From contig NZ_BMRB01000003.1 of the NCBI RefSeq assembly GCF_014648415.1, positions 1-64,000 on the forward strand: a DNA stretch of 64,000 nt, written 5' to 3'. Under the pieces are notes generated by a model. It did no database searches, was not told the origin of the DNA, and saw only the letters and a program-made list of their open reading frames with translations. The DNA comes from Actinokineospora fastidiosa (GTDB taxonomy: Bacteria > Actinomycetota > Actinomycetes > Mycobacteriales > Pseudonocardiaceae). Made by a program: the position numbers and the translations under genes. This document shows positions 18,509-26,999 of the stretch, piece after piece. Position 1 is the stretch's first letter, and every line of letters begins with the position of its first letter.

Positions 18509-18691
18509 GGTCGGCACCTCGAACACTTCGCAGACGGCCCGCCAGATGTCCTTCGTCGACAGCCCGGCGTCCAGCGCCTGGTCGACCGTGCGGCCGCCCA
18601 GAGCGGCGAAGACGTGGTCGCGGGCGATCGTGTCGGCGCGGAGCGGGCCGAACTCCTCGGCCAACCGCGCGCGGAAAGCGGTAATACGCAT
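18497..18691 (-). CDS. DUF3046 protein
   Basis: A 64-residue protein (MRITAFRARLAEEFGPLRAD, ending EVFEVPTERR) with the conserved GLSTKDIWRAVCEVF tail of the actinobacterial DUF3046 family, found next to recA in many genomes (Rv2738c). The sequence HVFAALGGRTVDQALDAG sits in the middle. No ribosome site precedes the ATG. A TAGACT box ends 7 bases upstream, so the transcript is probably leaderless. Function is unknown; the link with recA suggests a DNA-related role (inference). Confidence 0.88.
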   Translation of the reverse strand: MRITAFRARLAEEFGPLRADTIARDHVFAALGGRTVDQALDAGLSTKDIWRAVCEVFEVPTERR

Positions 18692-18693
18692 CA

Positions 18694-18722
18694 GCGCCAG
18701 TCTAGGGTCCGTAGACTGGCGC
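18694..18722. promoter_or_regulatory. Symmetric divergent leaderless promoter
   Basis: A perfect 11-bp inverted repeat (GCGCCAGTCTA, 7-base spacer, TAGACTGGCGC). Each arm carries a TAGACT -10 hexamer pointing outward. The hexamers end 7 bases before the DUF3046 ATG (minus strand) and 6 bases before the GTG of the 39-residue membrane protein (plus strand). Both are the ideal position for transcription to begin on the start codon. Confidence 0.7.
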
Positions 18723-18723
18723 C

Positions 18724-18843
18724 GTGCTCACGCAGTTCTCGCCGCCGTCGGAGACCGAGTCCATGCTCCTGGACATCGGGATCATCGCCGTCCTGGTCGC
18801 CGCGATCATCACCGGCCTGCTGTACTACCGCAACCGGCGCTGA
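18724..18843 (+). CDS. Tiny single-span membrane protein
   Basis: A 39-residue reading frame starting at GTG (MLTQFSPPSETESMLLDIG), with one transmembrane helix (IIAVLVAAIITGLLYY) and a basic tail RNRR. An internal ATG would give 26 residues. The upstream TAGACT box fits leaderless expression from the GTG. It is divergent from DUF3046 and ends one base before the stop of the convergent Hsp70-like gene. Support is the promoter, the clean transmembrane profile and coding-like third positions; family is unknown. Confidence 0.6.
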   Translation: MLTQFSPPSETESMLLDIGIIAVLVAAIITGLLYYRNRR

Positions 18844-18844
18844 C

Positions 18845-20758
18845 TCAGCCCGACACGCTCGGCTTGATGTTCTTCTCGAAGTAGTCGGTCAGGTCGACGG
18901 GCCCGTCGCCCGGGGTCAGCTTCGCGACCGACCCCATGATCGGGGTGTCGTCCACGCTGAACAGCAGGATGGCCGCGCCCTCGAGGATCTCCACCTCGTA
19001 GTAGGTCCCGCTGAGCTTGCCGCCGTTCCAGGCGCCGGTCTGGGCGTCGGACTTGTTCTTGCCCATCCCCGCGATCACCGCGTCGATGTTCTGGTCGACC
19101 AGGTCGGCCGAGTCGAAGTGGTAGTAGAGCGCGATGTAGCCGTCGTCGAGCGTGCAGGTGGCCGACTTCGCGCCCGGGGTCGGGATCGAGCGGGTGCCGA
19201 GGTTGATGCCGGACTCGCAGTCCCCGGTGGTGAGGACATCGCCCGCGACCTCCCGCATGCACGGGGTGAAGCCCGAGGCGTCGGTGTTCTGGTCGCTGCA
19301 GTCCGCGGCCAGGTCGCCCGAGCCGCCGCCCGACGTGGCGATGATGACGCTGACCACGCCGACCACCACGACCGCGACGATCGCCGTGGCCAGGTACCAC
19401 ATCTTGTTGCTGTTGGCCTTCTGCGGCGGACGCGGCGCCGGGTAGTGCGGCAGCGGGTTGGGCTGCGACGGCGGGCCGGGCGTGCCCACGGGGATCGGCG
19501 CCGACGGCGGCCCCTGCGCGGGCACCGGCGTGGACGGCGGCCCGGGCCGCTGCGCCGGGACACGGGGCGGGAACGGCTGGGCCGGGGTCTGCGGCTGCGC
19601 CGTGAATCCGCCGGTGCGCGGCACCATCGCCTGCGTGCGCTGGGCGTTCTCGATGGCCCCGCTCATGTCGCCGGTGCGCATCGTGACGCCCTCCTGGGGC
19701 ACGTGGTGCGCGCCCAGGGCGACGGCGGTCTCCGGCTGGTCGAGGCTGGTCGGCACAACCCGCAGCTGCTCGGCGATCAGGGTCGCGATCAGCGGGATGC
19801 GGCTGGAGCCGCCGACGAGGTAGATGCCCGCGAGCCGGTCCGGGCTCATGCCGGTGGAGCGGATGGTCGCCGCCAGCAGCTCGACGCTGCGCAGCAGGCC
19901 CGGGCGGATCAGCGCCTCCAGTTCGACCCGCGTGACCAGCACGTCCTCGAACGGCTCCGGCAGCGGCACCTCCGTCTGCGGGTGCCTCGACAGCGCCTCC
20001 TTGGCCGCCTTGACGTCCTCGCGCAGCGCGCGCTGCGCGCGGCGGTCACCGGTGGACTCCGGCCGCAGCAGCCGCTGCCAGCCCGCGGGGTCGCGGTGGG
20101 AGACCTGCCTGCCGACGTGCTCCAGGAGCGCCTGGTCGACGTCGAGTCCGCCCAGGTCGGGCAGGCCCGCCTCGGCGAGCACGACGAAGCCCTTCTGCGT
20201 CGCGCCGACGACGGCGACGTCGAAGGTGCCCGCGCCCAGGTCGTAGACGGCGAGGGCCTGGCCGGGGGCCAGCTTCTGGCCGGGGAAGGACGCGAAGTGC
20301 GCGGCGGCGGCGACCGGCTCGGGGACCAGCACGATGTTGGACCCCATGCCCGCCTGCCGGGCCGCGGAGAGCAGGACGTTGCGGCGCACCGGGCCCCACT
20401 GGGCGGGGTGGGTCAGCCGGACCTCGTCCGGCTTCTTGCCCGCGAGCTGCCGGGAGGTCTCGTCGGCGACCCGCCGCAGCACGCCCGCCAGCGCGTCGGT
20501 GACCGGGACGACGACGTCGCCGAGCAGCAGGGTGCCCTCGTCGACGCGGCGCTTGGGGTTGGGTTCGAACCGGGAGGGGTCGAGCCGGGCCCGCCGCTCG
20601 GCGTCGCGGCCGACGACCAGCCCGCCGTCCTCGGCGGCGAACACCGCCGACGGCATCATCGACGACCCGTCGACGTCCACCACCCGCGGCGGACGACCGT
20701 GCGCGGCCAGCACGGCGACGGTGTTCGACGTGCCGAGATCCACGGACAGGACGTTCAC
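18845..20758 (-). CDS. Membrane-anchored Hsp70-like protein with extracytoplasmic domain
   Basis: A 637-residue protein. The first about 350 residues are an Hsp70/actin-fold ATPase: phosphate 1 (SVDLGTSNTVAVLAAHG), phosphate 2 (AVYDLGAGTFDVAVVG) and adenosine motif (GIYLVGGSSRIPLI). Instead of a peptide-binding domain it has a Pro-rich linker (about 390-445), one transmembrane helix (about 452-476) and about 160 outside residues with four cysteines, likely two disulfides. The start is GTG 20758 (GGGGAG site), because NVLSVDLGTSN must begin the fold. It probably couples ATP state to an envelope function; the partner is unknown. Confidence 0.88.
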   Translation of the reverse strand: MNVLSVDLGTSNTVAVLAAHGRPPRVVDVDGSSMMPSAVFAAEDGGLVVGRDAERRARLDPSRFEPNPKRRVDEGTLLLGDVVVPVTDALAGVLRRVADETSRQLAGKKPDEVRLTHPAQWGPVRRNVLLSAARQAGMGSNIVLVPEPVAAAAHFASFPGQKLAPGQALAVYDLGAGTFDVAVVGATQKGFVVLAEAGLPDLGGLDVDQALLEHVGRQVSHRDPAGWQRLLRPESTGDRRAQRALREDVKAAKEALSRHPQTEVPLPEPFEDVLVTRVELEALIRPGLLRSVELLAATIRSTGMSPDRLAGIYLVGGSSRIPLIATLIAEQLRVVPTSLDQPETAVALGAHHVPQEGVTMRTGDMSGAIENAQRTQAMVPRTGGFTAQPQTPAQPFPPRVPAQRPGPPSTPVPAQGPPSAPIPVGTPGPPSQPNPLPHYPAPRPPQKANSNKMWYLATAIVAVVVVGVVSVIIATSGGGSGDLAADCSDQNTDASGFTPCMREVAGDVLTTGDCESGINLGTRSIPTPGAKSATCTLDDGYIALYYHFDSADLVDQNIDAVIAGMGKNKSDAQTGAWNGGKLSGTYYEVEILEGAAILLFSVDDTPIMGSVAKLTPGDGPVDLTDYFEKNIKPSVSG

Positions 20759-20899
20759 TGCTCTCCCCTCGTCAAGCAACCCCCAGCCGCGCTCGCCGCG
20801 GCCACCCCCGGGATGTCGGGTGTGATGCTGCCATGCCCGGTCGCGTCCATGGTCGCGGTCCTGGCAAGTGGCGGTCGTGTCAAGGGCGACCCGGCAGGC

Positions 20900-20925
20900 T
20901 GTGGACAGCCGGGGCCTGTGGACAA
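20900..20925 (-). promoter_or_regulatory. Pair of DnaA-box-like sequences upstream of lhr
   Basis: TGTGGACAG (20900-20908) and a perfect TGTGGACAA (20917-20925) lie in the same orientation 40-65 bases before the lhr GTG. The complement of the second is the actinobacterial DnaA box TTGTCCACA. They could mark DnaA control of the helicase gene or could be chance; the remaining spacer 20759-20964 shows nothing else. Confidence 0.4.
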
Positions 20926-20964
20926 CTTCCGACGGCCGTCGGTGGGCTGGGTGAAGATGGCCGG

Positions 20965-23900
20965 GTGAGCAGCGACGTTCTCGACGTGTTCAGCCCGGCC
21001 ACCAGGCAGTGGTTCACCGGGGCCTTCGCCGCGCCCACCGCCGCGCAGGCGGGGGCGTGGCAGGCGGCCGCGGCGGGCGAGCACGCGTTAGTCGTCGCCC
21101 CCACGGGCTCCGGCAAGACGCTGGCGGCGTTCCTGTGGGCGCTGGACCGGCTGGCAACCGAGGGCCCGCCCGCCGAGGTCAAGCACCGGTGCCGGGTGCT
21201 CTACGTGTCCCCGCTGAAGGCGCTGGCGGTGGACGTGCAGCGCAACCTGCGGGCGCCGCTGGCGGGCATCCGCCAGGCCGCGCACCGGCTCGGCCTGCCC
21301 GAGCCGGACATCACGGTGGGCATGCGCACGGGCGACACCCCTGCCGACGAGCGGCGCGCGTTCGCCCGGACCCCGCCCGACGTGCTGGTCACGACGCCGG
21401 AATCGCTGTTCCTGATCCTCACGTCCGCGGCCAGGGAGTCGCTGCGCGGGGTCCGGACGGTGATCGTCGACGAGGTCCACGCCGTCGCGGGCGCCAAGCG
21501 CGGCGCGCACCTGGCCCTGTCGCTGGAGCGGCTCGACGCCCTGCTGGAGTCCCCGGCCCAGCGGATCGGGCTGTCGGCGACGGTGCGGCCGGTTGAGGAG
21601 GTGAGCGCGTTCCTGTGCGGCGGGCGGCCGGTGACGGTGGTGCGGCCCGCGTCGGCCAAGACGATCGAGGTGCGGGTGGAGGTGCCGGTCGAGGACATGT
21701 CCCGGCTTGACGAGCAGCCGCCCATGAGCGAGGAGGACGGCATCCGGCCGCCGCCGAGGAACTCGATCTGGCCGTCGGTGGAGCGGCGCGTGCTGGAGCT
21801 GGTCCGCGGGCACCGGTCGACGATCGTGTTCGCCAACTCGCGGCGGCTGGCGGAGCGGATGACCGCGCGGCTCAACGAGCTGGCCGAGGAGGAGGTGCCC
21901 GACCTGGACCGCTTCCCCGCGGAGGCCATCGGGCAGTCGGGGCTGGCGCGGACGACCACGCCCGTGGTGGCGCGGGCCCACCACGGGTCCATGTCGCGCG
22001 AGCAGCGGACGATGGTGGAGGAGGACCTGAAGGCGGGGCGGCTGCCGTGCGTGGTGGCGACCTCGTCGCTGGAGCTGGGCATCGACATGGGCGCGGTCGA
22101 CCTGGTGGTGCAGGTCGAGTCGCCGCCGACGGTGGCGGCCGGGCTGCAGCGGGTGGGCCGGGCCGGGCACCAGGTGGGCGCGGTGTCGCGCGGGGTGATG
22201 TACCCGAAGTTCCGCGGCGACCTCGTCTCCTGCGCGGTGGTCGCCGAGCGGATGTCGGCGGGCGCGATCGAGGCCGTGCGCTACCCCCGCAACCCGCTCG
22301 ACGTGCTGGCCCAGCACATCGTGGCGATGACGGCGGTGGAGCCGTGGACGGTGGACGAGCTGGCGTCGGTCGTGCGGCGGGCGGCCCCGTACGCGGCGCT
22401 GCCCGACTCGGCGCTGTACGCGGTGCTGGACATGCTCGCGGGGCGGTACCCGTCGGAGGAGTTCGGCGAGCTGCGTCCGCGCGTCACCTGGGACCGGATC
22501 TCCGGGGAGCTGCGCGGTCGACCGGGCGCCCAGCGGCTGGCGGTGACCTCCGGCGGCACGATCCCCGACCGCGGGCTGTTCGCCGTCATGACCCCGGGCG
22601 ACGAGGGGCGGCCCGGGTCGCGGGTCGGCGAGCTGGACGAGGAGATGGTGTACGAGTCGCGGGTGGGCGACACGTTCCTCCTGGGCACGTCCGCGTGGCG
22701 GGTCGAGGACATCACCCACGACCGGGTGATCGTCACGCCCGCCCCGGGCGAGCCCGCGCGGATGCCGTTCTGGAAGGGCGACTCCCCGGGTCGGCCGCTG
22801 GAACTGGGCCGCGCGCAGGGCGCGTTCCTGCGGGAGCTGGCCGCCGCCGAGCCCGCGGCGGCCCGGGAGCGGGCGGCCGCGGCCGGGCTCGACGCGTGGG
22901 CGACCGACAACCTGCTGGCGTACCTGGCCGAGCAGCGGGAGGCCACCCGGCACATCCCCGACGACCGCACGCTGCTGGTCGAGCGGTTCCGCGACGAGCT
23001 GGGCGACTGGCGGCTGGTGGTGCATTCGCCGTTCGGCGCGCAGGTCAACGCGCCGTGGGCGCTGGCCATCGGCGCCCGGCTGCGCGAGTCGCGCGGGGTC
23101 GAGGCGCAGATCGCGCACTCCGACGACGGCATCGTCGTCCGGCTGCCCGACACGGTCGACGACTCCGGGCGGGAGCTGGTCGCGGGCGCCGAGGACGTGA
23201 TCCTCGCGCCCGAGGAGGTCGAGCAGATCATCGTCGCCGAGGTGGGCGGCTCCGCGCTGTTCGCCTCCCGGTTCCGGGAGTGCGCGGCCCGCTCGCTGCT
23301 CCTGCCCCGGCGGGACCCGCGCCGTCGGACCCCGCTGTGGCAGCAGCGGCAGCGATCGGCGCAGCTGTTGTCGGTGGCGTCGAAGTACGAGCAGTTCCCG
23401 GTCGTGCTAGAGGCGATGCGCGAGTGCCTGCAGGACGTGTACGACGTCGCGGGCCTGCGTGAGCTGATGACGGACGTGCGGGCGCGGCGCGTGCGGGTGG
23501 TAGAGGTCCAGACGCAGTCGGCGTCGCCGTTCGCCCGTAGCCTGCTGTTCGGCTACATCGGGATGTTCCTCTACGGCGAGGACGTCCCCCTGGCCGAACG
23601 CCGCGCGGCCGCGTTGTCCCTGGACAGCGCGCTGCTGGCCGAGTTGTTGGGGTCGGAGGCCATCCGGGAGCTGCTCGACCCGGAGATCGTGGCTGAGGTC
23701 GAGCGCTCGCTGCAGCGGCTCACGCCGGAGCGGCACGCCCGGCACGCCGAGGACGCCGCCGACCTGCTGCGCTTCCTGGGCGACCTCAGCGAGGCCGAGG
23801 CGGCCGAGCGGGGCGTGCGGCCGGAGTGGCTGGCCGAGCTGCAGCAGGCCCGGCGCGCGCTGCGGGTGCGCATCGGCGGCGAGGAGCGGTTCATCGCCAT

Positions 23901-25524
23901 CGAGGACGCGGGCCGGGTCCGGGACGCGCTGGGCACCGCGTTGCCGGTCGGTGTGCCGGAGGTGTTCACCGAGCCGGTTCCCGACCCGCTCGGCGACCTG
24001 CTGTCGCGTTATGCCCGCACGCACGGGCCGTTCCCGGCGGCGGAGGCCGCCGAGCGGTTCGGGCTGGGGGTGTCGGTGGTGACGGGCGTGCTGGAACGGC
24101 TGGCGGGGTCCGGCAGGCTGGTGCGCGGCGAACTGCGGCCCGGCGGCACGCACACCGAGTTCTGCGACGCCGACGTGCTGCGACGGCTGCGGCGCGCGTC
24201 GCTGGCCCGGCTGCGCGCCGAGGTCGAGCCGGTCGAACCGGCCGCGCTGGGGCGGTTCCTGCCGGGGTGGCACGGCGTGGGCCGCAAGCAGCGCGGGCTG
24301 CCGACCGCTGACGATGTGCTGTCGGTGATCGAGCAGTTGGCGGGGGCCCCGCTGCCCGCGAGCGCGGTGGAATCGCTGGTGCTGCCCGCCCGGTTGCCGG
24401 GCTACAGCCCCGCCCTCCTCGACGAGTTGACCGCGACGGGGGAGGTGACGTGGTGCGGCACGGGGTCGCTTGCGGGCGGCGACGGCTGGCTCGCGCTGGC
24501 CCCGTCCGACGTCGCCGACCTGCTGCTGCCCGATGTCGAGGAGGCGGTGCCCGACACCCCGCTGCACGGCGCGGTGCTGTCCGCTTTGGACGGTGGCGCG
24601 CTGTTCTTCCGCCAGTTGGCCGAGCGTGCCAGTGCCGTACTGCTCGACGGAGGCGCCGAGGCGCCCGGTGACGCGGACGTGATCGCCGCCCTGTGGGACC
24701 TCGTGTGGGGCGGTCTGGTCACCAACGACACCTTGGCGCCCCTGCGGGCGGTGCTGTCCGGCGGCGGTGCCCATCGGCCGCGTCGGTCGGCGCCCCGCGG
24801 CCGCTACGCCCGGATGCGCGCGGCGCGCCCGAGCATGCCGAGCCGGACGGGCCCGCCGACGGTGGCGGGCAGGTGGTCGCTGGTCCCCGACCGCGAGACG
24901 GAGACCACCCGGCGGGCGCACGCCCGGGCCGAGGCGTTCCTGGAACGCCACGGCGTCCTGACCAGGGGCGCGCTGGACACCGAGCGCGTGACGGGCGGGT
25001 TCAGCGGGGTCTACAAGGTGCTGCGGGCGATGGAGGAGTCCGGGCAGATCATCCGCGGCTATGTCGTGGAAGGGCTGGGCGCGGCGCAGTTCGCCAGTCG
25101 TGGCGCGGTGGACCGGCTGCGCGCGTTGTCCCGCTCGGATGACGCGGTGGCTGACGCGGAAGCGGTGGTCCTGGCCGCGGCCGACCCGGCCCAGCCGTAC
25201 GGGGCCGCCCTGCCGTGGCCGGACCCGGTCGGCGCTGGTGGCCACCGTCCGGCCCGCAAGGCGGGAGCTTTAGCCGTGCTCGTGGACGGCACGCCCGCGC
25301 TGTACGTGGAGCGGGGTGGTCGGACGCTGCTGTCGTTCACCGAGGCCGAGGCCACCCTCCGCTCCGCCGCGGAGGGCCTGTCCCGGGCGGTGCGCGACGG
25401 CTGGTTAGGCGAGCTGTCGGTCCAGCGCGCCGATGGCGAGGTGGCGCTCACGTCGTCGCTGGCGGATGTCTTACGCGAGGCGGGCTTCCGCGCGACGCCG
25501 AAGGGCTTACGCCTGCGCGGCTAG
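20965..25524 (+). CDS. lhr: Large ATP-dependent helicase Lhr
   Basis: A 1519-residue superfamily 2 helicase, matching the about 1513 residues of mycobacterial Lhr. Walker A APTGSGKT is at about 45-52 and the DEVH box (VDEVHAVAGAKRGAHLALSLERL) at about 169. SATVRP is motif III and VGRAGHQVGAVSRG is motif VI. A long C-terminal half of winged-helix and tetramerisation modules follows. It starts at GTG (VSSDVLDVFSPATRQWF), since this is where family sequences begin. Mycobacterial Lhr is a 3'-5' translocase induced by DNA damage. The stop shares CTAG with the convergent kinase gene. Confidence 0.96.
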   Translation: MSSDVLDVFSPATRQWFTGAFAAPTAAQAGAWQAAAAGEHALVVAPTGSGKTLAAFLWALDRLATEGPPAEVKHRCRVLYVSPLKALAVDVQRNLRAPLAGIRQAAHRLGLPEPDITVGMRTGDTPADERRAFARTPPDVLVTTPESLFLILTSAARESLRGVRTVIVDEVHAVAGAKRGAHLALSLERLDALLESPAQRIGLSATVRPVEEVSAFLCGGRPVTVVRPASAKTIEVRVEVPVEDMSRLDEQPPMSEEDGIRPPPRNSIWPSVERRVLELVRGHRSTIVFANSRRLAERMTARLNELAEEEVPDLDRFPAEAIGQSGLARTTTPVVARAHHGSMSREQRTMVEEDLKAGRLPCVVATSSLELGIDMGAVDLVVQVESPPTVAAGLQRVGRAGHQVGAVSRGVMYPKFRGDLVSCAVVAERMSAGAIEAVRYPRNPLDVLAQHIVAMTAVEPWTVDELASVVRRAAPYAALPDSALYAVLDMLAGRYPSEEFGELRPRVTWDRISGELRGRPGAQRLAVTSGGTIPDRGLFAVMTPGDEGRPGSRVGELDEEMVYESRVGDTFLLGTSAWRVEDITHDRVIVTPAPGEPARMPFWKGDSPGRPLELGRAQGAFLRELAAAEPAAARERAAAAGLDAWATDNLLAYLAEQREATRHIPDDRTLLVERFRDELGDWRLVVHSPFGAQVNAPWALAIGARLRESRGVEAQIAHSDDGIVVRLPDTVDDSGRELVAGAEDVILAPEEVEQIIVAEVGGSALFASRFRECAARSLLLPRRDPRRRTPLWQQRQRSAQLLSVASKYEQFPVVLEAMRECLQDVYDVAGLRELMTDVRARRVRVVEVQTQSASPFARSLLFGYIGMFLYGEDVPLAERRAAALSLDSALLAELLGSEAIRELLDPEIVAEVERSLQRLTPERHARHAEDAADLLRFLGDLSEAEAAERGVRPEWLAELQQARRALRVRIGGEERFIAIEDAGRVRDALGTALPVGVPEVFTEPVPDPLGDLLSRYARTHGPFPAAEAAERFGLGVSVVTGVLERLAGSGRLVRGELRPGGTHTEFCDADVLRRLRRASLARLRAEVEPVEPAALGRFLPGWHGVGRKQRGLPTADDVLSVIEQLAGAPLPASAVESLVLPARLPGYSPALLDELTATGEVTWCGTGSLAGGDGWLALAPSDVADLLLPDVEEAVPDTPLHGAVLSALDGGALFFRQLAERASAVLLDGGAEAPGDADVIAALWDLVWGGLVTNDTLAPLRAVLSGGGAHRPRRSAPRGRYARMRAARPSMPSRTGPPTVAGRWSLVPDRETETTRRAHARAEAFLERHGVLTRGALDTERVTGGFSGVYKVLRAMEESGQIIRGYVVEGLGAAQFASRGAVDRLRALSRSDDAVADAEAVVLAAADPAQPYGAALPWPDPVGAGGHRPARKAGALAVLVDGTPALYVERGGRTLLSFTEAEATLRSAAEGLSRAVRDGWLGELSVQRADGEVALTSSLADVLREAGFRATPKGLRLRG

Positions 25525-26993
25525 GCGTCGAACGTGTGCGGGAAGTGGGCGATGGCCGCCCGGTAGTACGCCGGGTTGTCGGTCTCGATCCCGTACGCGG
25601 CGTCCTCGATGAGGGTGCAGCGGGCGTAGAACACCGTGCGGTCGAAGTCGGCCGCGCCGTAGGGACCGCGGTAGTGGCTGAGGACGGCGTCGTGCACCGC
25701 CGGTCCGAGGTCGAGGAACAGCCGCGCGAAGTCCTGGGCGCGATCGGTGACGGCGGCGTCAGTCCAGTCGATGACGCCGGTGAGCACGCCGGTCTCGGTG
25801 TCGACGAGCAGATGCTCAGCACCGAGATCGTTGTGCGAGAAGACAAGCGGCCCGGCCATGGCGGGCGGCTCACTATCCAGGAAGGACTCGACAGCCCGGC
25901 GTTGCGCCGCTGTCAGAAAGGAGGAGATGGACCGATACGACTCGACGGCCTCGGCCAGCCAGACCCCGGTCGACTCGTCGTCCACCCCCGCGAGCACACC
26001 GAACTCCGCCACGGGCGCGTTGTGGAGCACGGTGAGCAGATCGGCGAGCGGACCCGCCAACGCGGCATCGTCCACCCGCCTCAGCTCGGGTTCGATGTCG
26101 ATGTCCCCGAAGCGGACATCGAGAAGCTGCTTACCCGGCAGCTCGCGGTAGACGAGGACACCAGCCTCGGCGTCCACCACCAGCGGCACAGGCACGGCAA
26201 CCGCGACCCCGCCCGCGGCAAGCAACGCGCCAACAGCCGTAAGCAAGTCCGCATCCCGCTTGGTGGCGGCAGCACGAGCAGCCAGACCAGCCTGCTCGAC
26301 ACCGAGGCCGGACAAACCACCCTGCCCGACACCGCGGTCAGGCAAGCCAGTTTGCCCGGCAACGTGACCGGGCAAGCCACCCTGCCCGACAACGTGACGA
26401 GGCAAACCGCTCTGCCCGGCAACGTGACCAGGCAAGCCAACCTGCCCGACAACGTGATCAGGCAAGCCACCCTGCTCGACAACGTGACCGGGCAGGCCGC
26501 TCTGCCGGGCAACGCCGTCGCGCAAGGCGCCCTGCGCAGCGACGCGGCCGGGCGAAGCGCCCTGGGCAGCGACGCGGCTGGGTGAGTCGGGCAGGCTGGG
26601 TGAGTTGGACAGGAGGGCTTGGCCAGGAGCGACACCGGCTTCGTCGCCGACAGCTTCGGGTCGGCGTTCGTGGAGTCCGACTGCGGGGCTGCGTAAGTCA
26701 GGCTGCCCACCATCGCCGTCGGGCGGGTAAGCATGCCCGGCAGCGCGGCTAGGCGCGTCGGCGTGTGTGGAGTCGCGGCTGGAGGAGGCGGCTTGGGTGG
26801 TGGCGTGGGCGTGCGGCGGCGGGGCTGGGTCGGCAGGTGGGGCAGGCTGCTTGGCTACGCGGACGATGTAGTTGTCGGCCTTGTAGGCGATGTTGTCCTG
26901 GCCTTCGCCCAGGTAGGTCACAGTGGTGACGGGGAGGCGGTGGCGAGCGAGCAGGGCGCGGAGGGCGGGCTCGTCGGGGGTGGTGGGGGGCAC
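25521..26993 (-). CDS. Aminoglycoside-phosphotransferase-fold kinase with decapeptide-repeat insertion
   Basis: A 490-residue protein. An APH/choline-kinase fold is clear: Gly-rich loop LGEGQDNIAYKADNYIVRVAK with the ATP lysine at K48, catalytic loop VFSHNDLGAEHLL (about 385-396) and metal Asp in VIDWTDAAV. Between K48 and the next helix (TKRDADLLTAVGALLA, about 244) sit about 195 inserted residues, including ten 10-residue units of VxxQxGLPxH type. Without them the kinase would be a normal 290-300 residues. The start is GTG, 6 bases after the VOC gene stop. Substrate is unknown. Confidence 0.85.
   Translation of the reverse strand: MPPTTPDEPALRALLARHRLPVTTVTYLGEGQDNIAYKADNYIVRVAKQPAPPADPAPPPHAHATTQAASSSRDSTHADAPSRAAGHAYPPDGDGGQPDLRSPAVGLHERRPEAVGDEAGVAPGQALLSNSPSLPDSPSRVAAQGASPGRVAAQGALRDGVARQSGLPGHVVEQGGLPDHVVGQVGLPGHVAGQSGLPRHVVGQGGLPGHVAGQTGLPDRGVGQGGLSGLGVEQAGLAARAAATKRDADLLTAVGALLAAGGVAVAVPVPLVVDAEAGVLVYRELPGKQLLDVRFGDIDIEPELRRVDDAALAGPLADLLTVLHNAPVAEFGVLAGVDDESTGVWLAEAVESYRSISSFLTAAQRRAVESFLDSEPPAMAGPLVFSHNDLGAEHLLVDTETGVLTGVIDWTDAAVTDRAQDFARLFLDLGPAVHDAVLSHYRGPYGAADFDRTVFYARCTLIEDAAYGIETDNPAYYRAAIAHFPHTFDA
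26274..26573 (-). repeat. 30-bp tandem repeat array, ten units, in frame in the kinase gene
   Basis: Ten 30-base units in perfect register, encoding residues 141-240 as VxxQxGLPxH decapeptides (for example VVEQGGLPDH, VVGQVGLPGH, VAGQSGLPRH). On the plus strand the unit reads GGCAAGCCACCCTGCCCGAC plus AACGTGACCA. The central copies are most alike and the edges decay, as in a recent tandem expansion. All three minus-strand frames and one plus frame remain open through the array. Confidence 0.92.
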
Positions 26994-26999
26994 GGGGGA

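Noticed and set aside
20833..20964. An N-terminal extension of Lhr upstream of GTG 20965
   Set aside because: The extension is low complexity and contains the DnaA-like boxes. Family sequences begin near SSDVLDVFSPATRQW and the length then matches known Lhr.
26274..26573. CRISPR or iteron-type DNA array
   Set aside because: The units are contiguous, have no spacers and encode a perfect decapeptide register inside a kinase gene.
26081..26734. A second minus-strand frame through the kinase repeats (ACLVTLPGR-type repeats)
   Set aside because: The 30-bp unit keeps all frames open. Only the frame with the APH catalytic motifs on both sides is supported.
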